This document shows positions 42,013 through 49,177 of a stretch of 64,000 nucleotides of DNA, piece by piece (within the stretch, counting starts at the first letter, position 1; each line of letters begins with the position of its first letter). The stretch lies in contig JAHBXZ010000007.1 of the NCBI GenBank assembly GCA_019636215.1, positions 124,001 through 188,000 of the forward strand, read 5' to 3'. This DNA comes from Planctomycetota bacterium. GTDB taxonomy: Bacteria; Planctomycetota; UBA8742; UBA2392. Below the pieces are notes generated by a model. It was given only the letters and a program-made list of their open reading frames with translations. It ran no database searches and was not told the origin of the DNA. The position numbers were made by a program, and so were the translations under genes.

Positions 42013-42063
42013 AATCGCCCTGTGCGCGGCACAAACCGCCTGTAGCATCCGCGCGGGGCTGCC

Positions 42064-42528
42064 ATGGGCCAGGTCGACATTGCCGAGTTTCTCAAGCGCG
42101 GGCTGTGCGTGCTGGTTGGCACCCGCGACGCATCGCTGATGCCGCACTGCGTCACGGGCAGCGCCGTGGTCCTTGCCGGCCCGGGCCGTGGCGTTGTGTT
42201 CCTGCCCTCGTTCGAAAGCGCGCCCGCCCTGGCCAACCTGCTCGCCAACGGCGGGATTGCCGTGCTGGTTGAAGAACCCACCACGCACCGCGGTATCCAG
42301 TTGAAAGGCGAGGCCGCAGCCATGCGCGAGGCCACGCTCGAGGAACTGCGCGTTGTGGCTGAGTTCGTGGCCCGTACCAAGGCCGAGCTTTCGGCCATCG
42401 GCTTTGCGCCCACGGTGCTGGAACGCATGAACTTCACGCCCTGCACGGCCGTCGAGTTCACGTTCGACCGCGTGTTCGAACAAACGCCCGGCCCCGGCGC
42501 GGGCAGGCCCGTGGAGGTCCGGGCATGA
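42064..42528 (+). CDS. Pyridoxamine-5'-phosphate-oxidase-like flavin-binding protein
   Basis: A 154-residue split-barrel protein. LCVLVGTRDASLMPHCVTGSAVV begins the PNPOx-like FMN-binding barrel, continuing with GVVFLPSFESAPALANLLAN and RGIQLKGEAAAM. Family members bind FMN, F420 or heme-related cofactors; enzymatic activity is not certain. It ends in the first codon of the next gene (ATGA), and that gene begins with a second PNPOx-like domain. The pair therefore looks like a sensor set rather than vitamin B6 metabolism. Confidence 0.78.
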   Translation: MGQVDIAEFLKRGLCVLVGTRDASLMPHCVTGSAVVLAGPGRGVVFLPSFESAPALANLLANGGIAVLVEEPTTHRGIQLKGEAAAMREATLEELRVVAEFVARTKAELSAIGFAPTVLERMNFTPCTAVEFTFDRVFEQTPGPGAGRPVEVRA

Positions 42529-43880
42529 AGCTATCGGACTTCATGCACTGCTTTCAAGGCGTGACGCCGGCGGGCATTGCCACCTGCGATGCTGACGGCA
42601 CGCCCAACATGGCGATGCTGAGTCAGGTCTATTACCTCGACGAAAAGCACGTGGCACTGAGCTGCCAGTTCTTCAACAAGACACGCCGCAACGTGGACCA
42701 GAACCCCTTTGCCAGTGTGCGGCTGTGGGATCCTGTCACGCTGCAGCCCTGCCTGCTGCAACTGCGGTTCTTGCGCGCCGAGACCAGCGGGCCGGTATTC
42801 GATGAAATGTCATCGCGCATTGATGCGATTGCCCGCGCCACCGGCATGACGGGCGTATTCAAGCTGATCAGCGCCGATGTGTACGAGGTGCTTTCGCTGA
42901 CGGTGCTGCAGGGCGCGCTGGAGCCCGCGCCCGCCACGCTCTTGCCCTGGAACCCCGAGCCGCGGCAGGCCGGGCGCGAGGAACTTCGCGGCCTGCAGGT
43001 GTTGAGTGACCGGCTGTGCCGCGCCCGCACCCTGGAGGCCCTGTACGCCGAACTACTGGCCAGCATGGCCTCGCTGTTTGGCGCGTCGCACGCCCTGCTG
43101 ATGCTGCATGAGGAAGACTGCGGCAAGCTGATCGCGATTGACAGCCGCGGCTACGACCGCGTCGGCGCCGGCGCCGAAGTGAAGGTGGGCGAGGGCCTGG
43201 TCGGTACCGTCGCCCAGACACGCAGGCCGCTGCGCCTCAGCGGCATGGCAGCGATGCGCCGGTATACTCGCGCGGTGCGTGAGTCTGCACAAAAGCGTGG
43301 CATGGCCCTGGGCGCGGAGATCCCCCTGCCCGGCCTGTCCGACGCGCAGTCGCAGCTTGCTCTGCCGCTGGTCGCGCACGACCGGCTGATCGGCGTGCTG
43401 GCACTGGAATCGCGCGACCCGCTTGCTTTCGAGGAATGGCACGAGGCCTACCTGGCATTGCTGGCCAACCAGGCCGCGCTGGCCATAGCAATGCTGTCTG
43501 ACCGTGAAGACGAAGACGACGACGCGCGGGTGGAGCCCCAACCCGCGCCCCTGCCCTCGCGCAGGCGGCTGTTTACCTGGTTTGCCGGCGACGAAAGTGT
43601 CTTCGTGGATGGCGAATACTTGATCCGCAACGTGCCGGCGCGCATTCTGTGGAAGCTGCTGCGCGAACACGCGCAAGGGCGTCGCGAGTTCAGCAACCGC
43701 GAGCTGCGCATGGACGAAGGCCTTGGCCTGCCGCCGGTGAAAGACAACCTGGAAAGCCGGCTGATTCTGCTGCGCAAGCGGCTGCAGGAACGCTGCCCCG
43801 ATGTGCGGCTGGTCAGCGTCAAGCGCGGCAGGTTTGTGCTGGAACGCGACAGCGAGATCGCCCTGGAAGAGAAGCCGTAG
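42525..43880 (+). CDS. PNPOx-like / GAF / winged-helix sensory regulator
   Basis: A 451-residue protein in three parts. Residues 1-145 are a PNPOx-like split barrel (VTPAGIATCDADGTPNMAML, KHVALSCQFFNKTRRNV). Residues about 160-325 are a GAF domain (YAELLASMASLFGASHALLML, GEGLVGTVAQTRRPLRLSG, LPLVAHDRLIGVLALES). After an acidic hinge (REDEDDDARVE), residues about 355-445 look like a winged-helix output domain (LIRNVPARILWKLLREHAQG, NLESRLILLRKRLQERCPDV). The architecture suggests a flavin- or redox-sensing transcription factor. A hemerythrin gene with repeated boxes upstream follows, its likely target. Confidence 0.75.
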   Translation: MKLSDFMHCFQGVTPAGIATCDADGTPNMAMLSQVYYLDEKHVALSCQFFNKTRRNVDQNPFASVRLWDPVTLQPCLLQLRFLRAETSGPVFDEMSSRIDAIARATGMTGVFKLISADVYEVLSLTVLQGALEPAPATLLPWNPEPRQAGREELRGLQVLSDRLCRARTLEALYAELLASMASLFGASHALLMLHEEDCGKLIAIDSRGYDRVGAGAEVKVGEGLVGTVAQTRRPLRLSGMAAMRRYTRAVRESAQKRGMALGAEIPLPGLSDAQSQLALPLVAHDRLIGVLALESRDPLAFEEWHEAYLALLANQAALAIAMLSDREDEDDDARVEPQPAPLPSRRRLFTWFAGDESVFVDGEYLIRNVPARILWKLLREHAQGRREFSNRELRMDEGLGLPPVKDNLESRLILLRKRLQERCPDVRLVSVKRGRFVLERDSEIALEEKP

Positions 43881-43917
43881 GCGTGGGGCGGGCTTCCAGT
43901 CGGCCTTTAGCATTCAT

Positions 43918-43970
43918 TTAGGAACACCATAGCGAACACTTAGGAACGCGTTGGCGCGTCCATGGCGTAT
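43918..43970 (+). promoter_or_regulatory. Repeated GGAAC boxes, likely promoter/operator of the hemerythrin gene
   Basis: TTAGGAACAC (43918) and TTAGGAACGC (43940) are direct repeats 22 bp apart. A third GAACAC lies between them at 43934, so GAAC words recur about every 10-12 bp, one helical turn. The second GGAAC with CGTAT at 43966 (18-bp spacer) also resembles an ECF-sigma promoter. Either a regulator operator or an ECF promoter fits. Confidence 0.5.
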
Positions 43971-44011
43971 CTTTCCTGTCAGGCAGCACCAACTGAACAG
44001 GAGACCAGGCC

Positions 44012-44641
44012 ATGACGAATGATCGCTACAACCTTTACACCTACATCCACAAGGGTATCCGCTTTGAGTTGTCCGACCTGCTGCGCGCTGCGGGCAATCT
44101 GGACTTTGGCGACAGCGAGGCGGCGCAGTCGCTGGTCAAGCGCTTGCGATTTTCGCTGATGCTGATGAACGAGCACGCCGAGCACGAGGACCAGTTCGTT
44201 GAACCGCTGCTGCAGGCCTGCGCCCCGCACCTGGCCCGCCGGGTGGCAGCCACCCACAAGGTGCTGGAATCGCAGGAGGAAGAGGTGCTGCACCTGTGCG
44301 ATGTCGCACCGGGCAACCCCGCTGCGGGTTACAAGCTGTACCTGGCGCTGACGCGCTATGCGGCCACGCAGTTCGGCCACATGGCCGAAGAAGAAACCGA
44401 GATCATCGCCGCGCTGTGGAAGGACTACACCGACGACGAAATCGTCCGGGCCGAGAACGCGCTGGTAGCCAGCATTGAACCTCCCAAGGCCGCCACATAC
44501 TTCACCTGGATGGTGCCGGGCATGAACGAGCCCGAGCGCGAAGTGTTCCTTGGCGCGCTGCGCAAGGGCGCACCCGCCGAGGCCGTGGCTTTTGTCGAAG
44601 AACTGGCCCGCGCCGCACGCGAAGCGCAACTGGCGGCGTAG
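44012..44641 (+). CDS. Hemerythrin-like (HHE) cation-binding protein
   Basis: A 209-residue helical protein. His residues sit in the HHE pattern: YTYIHKGIRFEL, NEHAEHEDQFVEPLL, AATHKVLESQEEEVL and FGHMAEEETEI. These should bind a non-heme di-iron centre that reacts with O2, NO or peroxide. A C-terminal helix region (VAFVEELARAAREAQLA) follows. CAGGAG lies about 12 nt upstream of the ATG. It stands directly after the PNPOx-GAF-winged-helix gene, separated by the repeated GGAAC boxes, and ends in a strong terminator, so it is a single-gene unit. Confidence 0.82.
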   Translation: MTNDRYNLYTYIHKGIRFELSDLLRAAGNLDFGDSEAAQSLVKRLRFSLMLMNEHAEHEDQFVEPLLQACAPHLARRVAATHKVLESQEEEVLHLCDVAPGNPAAGYKLYLALTRYAATQFGHMAEEETEIIAALWKDYTDDEIVRAENALVASIEPPKAATYFTWMVPGMNEPEREVFLGALRKGAPAEAVAFVEELARAAREAQLAA

Positions 44642-44650
44642 TGTTCACCG

Positions 44651-44681
44651 GCGTGGGGCGGGCATGCGGCCTGCCCCACGC
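44651..44681 (+). terminator. Terminator of the hemerythrin gene
   Basis: GCGTGGGGCGGGC (44651-44663), loop ATGCG and GCCTGCCCCACGC make a 13-bp stem with one GU pair, then AAACTTT. The same 13-mer left arm occurs at 43881-43893 after the regulator gene, but without its partner arm. Confidence 0.65.
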
Positions 44682-44922
44682 AAACTTTATGCGGGCCTCA
44701 CGCGGTTTTTCTTTTCATCGCGTTGCAATGTGATAACTTCATGCCCGTTGCGACCCGGCGCTCTGCGCTGCTGCGGCTCAGCCTGGTGGGGAGATGGCCC
44801 CGACAGGCTCAAACGAAGTAGCTCGCGACATCACGGGGCACTGCCCCAGGCACCAAAGACCGCACTCACGCCCATTCTCGCCTTGCGCGAACCCGCGTGC
44901 TTGCGTGTCAGGAGACACGGAC

Positions 44923-46047
44923 ATGGCAAAGAAGTCGGACTTCCTCAACAAGAAGCAGCTGGTCAAGCACATCGACATCACGAAGTTCAAAGACGTGGAC
45001 AAACTGGTGGCCGCGATGGGCGACACCAGCTTCCAGGCCCGCAACCTGTCACGCGCGGCCGACATCTACGACATGGCCCTGCGTGAGAAGGACGGCATGG
45101 TTTTCCTGTGCCTGGCAGGCTCGCTGGTCAGCGCCGGCCTGAAGAAGGTGATCACCGACCTGGTCGAAAACAACATGGTTGACGCCATTATCAGCACCGG
45201 CGCAATCGTGGTGGACCAGGACTTCTTTGAGGGCCTTGGCTTCAGCCATTACAAGGGCACCCAGTTCGTCAACGACGCCGAGCTGCGCGAACTGGCGATT
45301 GACCGCATTTACGACCATTACATCGACGAAGACGAACTGCGCGTCTGCGACGAAGTAATGACCAAGATCTTCGACGGTCTCGAACCCCGCCCCTACGCCA
45401 GCCGCGAAGTCATCTGGGAAATGGGCCGCTACCTGACCCGGCACGGCAAGAAGCACGACGGTTTCGTCGAAGCCTGCTATCGCAAGAACGTGCCGATCTT
45501 TGTGCCGGCCTTCAGCGACTGCAGCGCGGGCTTTGGCGTGGTGCTGCACCAGCACAAGCGCATCCAGGCCGGCAAGCCGATGGCCAGCATTGATTCCGGC
45601 CGCGACTTTTTGGACCTGACCTACCTGAAGATGTACGGCGGCAAGGAAAGCGGCATTGTCATGATCGGCGGCGGCGTGCCCAAGAACTTCGTGCAGGACA
45701 CCGTGGTGTCAGCCGAAGTGCTGGGTATGCACGATTGCCCGATGCACAAGTACGCCGTGCAGCTGACCGTGGCCGACGAACGCGATGGTGCGCTGAGCGG
45801 CAGCACACTCAAGGAAGCCTCCAGCTGGGGCAAGGTGGACCTGGCGTTCGAACAGATGGTGTTCGGCGAAGCCACGGTCACCTTTCCGCTGCTGGCGGGC
45901 GCGGTGTACGCCCGCGGCGCGCACAAGGCCCGCAAGGGTCGCGAGCTGGCAAGCTGGTTTGACGGCCCGAACTTCATCAAGGGCGGCAAGAGCCCCAAGC
46001 GCGAGCGCGGCGCCAAGGCCGGCAAGAAGCAGCCCGTCACGGTCTAA
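44923..46047 (+). CDS. Deoxyhypusine-synthase-like protein
   Basis: A 374-residue homologue of eukaryotic deoxyhypusine synthase. NAD-fold landmarks include FLCLAGSLVSAGLKKVI, DAIISTGAIVVDQD, VPIFVPAFSDCSAGFG and IVMIGGGVPKNFVQDT. The segment ASSWGKVDLAF keeps the Lys equivalent to human Lys329, the residue that forms the covalent intermediate with the spermidine butylamine group, followed by VTFPLLAGAVYA. Bacteria lack eIF5A, so the natural acceptor is unknown; polyamine transfer (for example homospermidine formation) is the plausible role. ATG 44923 is chosen by similarity, with GGAG about 9-12 nt before it. A strong terminator follows. Confidence 0.86.
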   Translation: MAKKSDFLNKKQLVKHIDITKFKDVDKLVAAMGDTSFQARNLSRAADIYDMALREKDGMVFLCLAGSLVSAGLKKVITDLVENNMVDAIISTGAIVVDQDFFEGLGFSHYKGTQFVNDAELRELAIDRIYDHYIDEDELRVCDEVMTKIFDGLEPRPYASREVIWEMGRYLTRHGKKHDGFVEACYRKNVPIFVPAFSDCSAGFGVVLHQHKRIQAGKPMASIDSGRDFLDLTYLKMYGGKESGIVMIGGGVPKNFVQDTVVSAEVLGMHDCPMHKYAVQLTVADERDGALSGSTLKEASSWGKVDLAFEQMVFGEATVTFPLLAGAVYARGAHKARKGRELASWFDGPNFIKGGKSPKRERGAKAGKKQPVTV

Positions 46048-46060
46048 GCCACAGCCACAC

Positions 46061-46094
46061 GCAAGGCAGCCCGCCGGGTCACCGGCGGGCTTTT
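46061..46094 (+). terminator. Terminator of the deoxyhypusine-synthase-like gene
   Basis: GCCCGCCGG (46069-46077), loop GTCA, CCGGCGGGC, then TTTT. A flanking GCAA/TTGC pair extends the base of the stem. Confidence 0.85.
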
Positions 46095-46187
46095 GCGTTA
46101 ACTTGCGGGGGCTGTCTGTTGCGGCGGTGTCGTGCCGCCGCGTGAACCGCTTGCCGATTGCCCGTCACGTTGCCATCCTCTGCGCCC

Positions 46188-47147
46188 ATGGCCTTGCCGA
46201 ACAAGAATGCTTTCTGGCGTGTGCTGGTTACCGGCGGCGCGGGGTTCATCGGGTCGAACCTGGTGCGGCGCATTGAAACCGAGTGGCCCAATGCAATGGT
46301 CACCGTGATTGACGACTTCCGCAGCGGAGACTTCCGCAACCTGCAGGGCTTCCGCGGCGACCTTGTGGCGCAAGATGTTGCGCAACTGGACCTGCGCGGC
46401 AGGTTTGCGCCCAAGGATTTCGACGCCATTTTTCACCTGGCCAGCATCACCGACACGCGCGAGCAGGACCAGCGCAAGATGAACTGGGACAATATTGAGG
46501 GCTTCCGCAACGTCCTTCAGTTTGCCGAACCGGCGCGCACACCCGTCACCTACGCCAGCAGCGCGGCGACATACGGCATTGACGCCCGCGTGAACGTGGA
46601 AACCGACCCGCGCAAGCCCGCCAACGTGTATGGCTTCAGCAAGGTGCAACTGGAAAATCTGGCCCAGAAGTACCTGGAGAAACCCGACAACGCCGGCTGG
46701 GCCGTCAACGCCGTGCGGTACTTCAATGTGTACGGGCCCCACGAGCAGCACAAGGGCGCCATGGCCAGCATGGTCTACCAGCTTTACCTGCAGATGAAGG
46801 CTGGCAAGCAGCCCCGCGTGTTCAAACACGGCGAGCACAAACGCGATTTTGTCCACGTGGCCGATGCCGTGCACTGCACCCTGCTGGCCATGAACAGCAG
46901 CAAGGCCGGGGTGTTCAACACCGGCAGCGGCGTGGCCCAGACCTTCAACGACGTGATAGCCGAGCTGAACACCGCGCTTGGCACCAAACTGCAACCCGAC
47001 TACATCGACAACCCGTTTCCGTTCTTTCAGCCGTTCACGCAGGCGGACCTTGCTCGCTCGCGTTCGGAACTTGGCTATGATCCGAAGTTCAAGCTGGCCG
47101 CCGGCATTGCCGATTACGTGGCCTGGCTCAAGCAGACAGGACGCTAG
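46188..47147 (+). CDS. hldD: ADP-L-glycero-D-manno-heptose 6-epimerase
   Basis: A 319-residue extended short-chain dehydrogenase. The nucleotide loop VLVTGGAGFIGSNLV, FHLASITDTREQD, TYASSAATYG and the catalytic YGFSK (Tyr-Lys pair) are present, then AVRYFNVYGPHEQHKGAMAS and HGEHKRDFVHVADAV, all fitting HldD. It makes the heptose nucleotide of the LPS inner core, evidence for an LPS-containing outer membrane. Other sugar-nucleotide epimerases share the fold, but the FNVYGP plus KRDFVHV set favours HldD. ATG 46188 is chosen at the start of similarity. Confidence 0.85.
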   Translation: MALPNKNAFWRVLVTGGAGFIGSNLVRRIETEWPNAMVTVIDDFRSGDFRNLQGFRGDLVAQDVAQLDLRGRFAPKDFDAIFHLASITDTREQDQRKMNWDNIEGFRNVLQFAEPARTPVTYASSAATYGIDARVNVETDPRKPANVYGFSKVQLENLAQKYLEKPDNAGWAVNAVRYFNVYGPHEQHKGAMASMVYQLYLQMKAGKQPRVFKHGEHKRDFVHVADAVHCTLLAMNSSKAGVFNTGSGVAQTFNDVIAELNTALGTKLQPDYIDNPFPFFQPFTQADLARSRSELGYDPKFKLAAGIADYVAWLKQTGR

Positions 47148-47150
47148 ACC

Positions 47151-47933
47151 ATGGTCGCACCCTCGGATCCCAACGGCATCATCAAGGCCCACGCGCCGAC
47201 AAGCCACGAACACACCATCGACAATTGGGGGTTCGTGTTCGGGGGCATGGTTAATCGTCGCGTGCTGCTGTTTGTGGCGCTGGTTGGTGGCGCATTTTTT
47301 GCCGTGCTGGTGGGGGCGTTTCTTCTGGTTCGCTTTGGCGGCCACAATGTGCACGCCGACAACAGCGCAGGTTTTGTGCGCGCGGCAGAAATGGACGGCC
47401 CGGCACTTACGGCCGCCATCCGCCGCAACGATGTACGCAGCGTACTTCGGCTTGTGGGCACCGACGGCCCGGACGCCGAAAGCTATGCCGAAGAACGCGC
47501 CACCTGCGAACGACTGGGCGTGCCGCACTTTGTGGCCAAGATGGCGGCCACCCGCGCGCCATACCGCAGTGAAATGGCACGGGTGTTTGAAGTACTGGAC
47601 ATGATTGACGCCGACCGGAACCTTCAGCCGGTGCTGATCCACTGCAGCGCCGGGTCGGACCGCACCGGCCTGGTCAGCGTGATCTGGATGCACGACTACC
47701 GCGGCCAGCCGCTGGCCGAGGCCCGCAAACAACTGGCCTGGGCGCCGTACATGCATGTGAGCTTTGGCGAGGCCCGGCACATGGGCGAGTTCCTGGACAG
47801 GTACGAGGCGTTTCTTGCCGCCAACCCCGGCAAGTGGATGAACATCCAGCAGTGGACCAAGTTGCATTACTTTGAAGAAAAGCCGGGCCGTGAAGCCGGG
47901 CCCTGGCACGACGGGCGCGTGTACCGGCCATAG
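47151..47933 (+). CDS. Membrane-anchored tyrosine/dual-specificity phosphatase-like protein
   Basis: A 260-residue protein. One membrane helix lies at about 38-61 (LLFVALVGGAFFAVLVGAFLLV). The rest is a Cys-based phosphatase domain: LRLVGTDGPDAESYAEERAT, then the P-loop LIHCSAGSDRTGLVSV with catalytic Cys and Arg (CxxGxxR: C-S-A-G-S-D-R). The domain faces the periplasm or cytoplasm depending on helix orientation, which is not clear. The substrate could be a phosphoprotein or a lipid/LPS phosphate, given hldD three bases upstream; LPS modification is inference only. Confidence 0.75.
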   Translation: MVAPSDPNGIIKAHAPTSHEHTIDNWGFVFGGMVNRRVLLFVALVGGAFFAVLVGAFLLVRFGGHNVHADNSAGFVRAAEMDGPALTAAIRRNDVRSVLRLVGTDGPDAESYAEERATCERLGVPHFVAKMAATRAPYRSEMARVFEVLDMIDADRNLQPVLIHCSAGSDRTGLVSVIWMHDYRGQPLAEARKQLAWAPYMHVSFGEARHMGEFLDRYEAFLAANPGKWMNIQQWTKLHYFEEKPGREAGPWHDGRVYRP

Positions 47934-47950
47934 TTGTGCATTTCGCGGCC

Positions 47951-47979
47951 TTGCCGCAGGCGGCCTGCGCCACTACGAT
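47951..47979 (+). promoter_or_regulatory. Predicted recA promoter
   Basis: TTGCCG (47951-47956), a 17-nt spacer and TACGAT (47974-47979) resemble a sigma-70 promoter. The predicted start is about 47986, at the beginning of the hairpin. No LexA-type operator is recognised. Confidence 0.45.
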
Positions 47980-47983
47980 TCCG

Positions 47984-48010
47984 CCCCGCAGAAGCGGGGT
48001 CTTTCTTTTC
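47984..48010 (+). promoter_or_regulatory. Terminator-like hairpin in the recA leader
   Basis: CCCCGC, AGAA, GCGGGG, then TCTTTCTTTT, only about 4 nt before the recA Shine-Dalgarno. It may end the phosphatase transcript, or form the 5' hairpin of recA mRNA if the promoter above is used. Confidence 0.6.
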
Positions 48011-48023
48011 CAGCGAGGTAGCC

Positions 48024-49055
48024 ATGGCGGCCAAACAGGCAGTGCAGGACAAGCGCAACGAGGCCGTCGAAATGGCACTTGCGCAGATCGAGAAAAGCCA
48101 CGGCAAGGGCGCGCTGATGCGCCTTGGCGACGCGCCGCCGGTGGACACCGCCTGCATCACGACGGGCAGCCTGAGCTTTGACCTGGCCCTGGGCGGCAAG
48201 GGCATCCCGCGCGGGCGCATTGTCGAAATCTACGGCCCTGAAAGCAGCGGCAAGACCACCATCACGCTGCAGATCATCGCCGAGGCCCAGAAGCGCGGCG
48301 GCATCGCCGCGTTCATTGATGCCGAGCACGCCATGGACCCGGTGTACGCCGAACGCATCGGCGTGGACGTGAAGAACCTGTACGTCAGCCAGCCCGACAG
48401 CGGCGAACAGGCGCTGGACATCGCTGAAACGCTGGTGCGCAGCAACGCCTTTGACATCATCGTGATTGACTCTGTTGCCGCGCTGGTGCCCCGCGCTGAG
48501 CTGGAAGGCGACATGGGCGACGCCCAGATGGGCAGCCAGGCGCGGCTGATGAGCCAGGCCATGCGCAAGCTGACAGCAGCCGTCAGCCGCGCCAAGACCA
48601 GCCTGATTTTCATCAACCAGATCCGCATGAAGATCGGCATTGTTTTCGGCAACCCGGAAACAACCACCGGCGGCAACGCGTTGAAGTTTGCGGCAAGCCA
48701 GCGCATTGAAGTGCGCAAGGGCAAGCCGATCACCGTCAACGAAGAGATGGTGGGGCACGAAGTGAACGTCAAGATCGTCAAGAACAAGATGGCCCCGCCG
48801 TTCAAGAAGACGACGCTGGAGATCATCTTCAATGAAGGCGTCAGCAAGATCGGCGACCTGCTTGAACTTGGCGCCCAGACCGGCACCGTAAAGCGCAGCG
48901 GCGCCTGGTGGACCTACGGGTCGGAGAAGCTGGGCCAGGGCAAGGAAAACGCCAAGCAGTTCCTGAAGGAACACGAGGACATCCGCGCCAAAATCGACCG
49001 CGAAACCCGCGAAGCCCTTGGCATGCCCGCGGAGCAGGAAAGGAAAATCGAGTAG
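48024..49055 (+). CDS. recA: Recombinase RecA
   Basis: A 343-residue RecA, the standard length, which polymerises on single-stranded DNA for homologous recombination and SOS signalling. Walker A is [46 protein letters not shown] (Walker B) and [22 protein letters not shown] (L2 region) are canonical. ATG 48024 has GAGG about 6 nt upstream and follows the leader hairpin. The frame is open upstream, but that lies in the phosphatase-recA gap. A string of palindromes follows the stop, and recX is absent; alaS is next. Confidence 0.98.
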   Translation: MAAKQAVQDKRNEAVEMALAQIEKSHGKGALMRLGDAPPVDTACITTGSLSFDLALGGKGIPRGRIVEIYGPESSGKTTITLQIIAEAQKRGGIAAFIDAEHAMDPVYAERIGVDVKNLYVSQPDSGEQALDIAETLVRSNAFDIIVIDSVAALVPRAELEGDMGDAQMGSQARLMSQAMRKLTAAVSRAKTSLIFINQIRMKIGIVFGNPETTTGGNALKFAASQRIEVRKGKPITVNEEMVGHEVNVKIVKNKMAPPFKKTTLEIIFNEGVSKIGDLLELGAQTGTVKRSGAWWTYGSEKLGQGKENAKQFLKEHEDIRAKIDRETREALGMPAEQERKIE

Positions 49056-49163
49056 CATGGGCAGCTTGCCCATGTTGAACGCTTCGGGGCCGTTCCAGCC
49101 CCGACTGGGGGCAGGAGCGAGACGCTCCTGCCACCTTGCACACGGGCGGGACGCCCGTGCCAC
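49056..49163. repeat. Array of four REP-like palindromes between recA and alaS
   Basis: P1 CATGGGCA-GCT-TGCCCATG (49056-49074); P2 TCGGGGC-7 nt-GCCCCGA (49085-49105); P3 GGCAGGAGCG-AGA-CGCTCCTGCC (49111-49133); P4 CACGGGCG-GGA-CGCCCGTG (49141-49159). P3 and P4 are followed by GCCAC-type tails, and P4 ends CGCCCGTGCCAC, the same 12-mer that ends the insertion inside alaS. P1/P2 may also terminate recA. Confidence 0.75.
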
Positions 49164-49177
49164 GGCTCAAGGCACCC

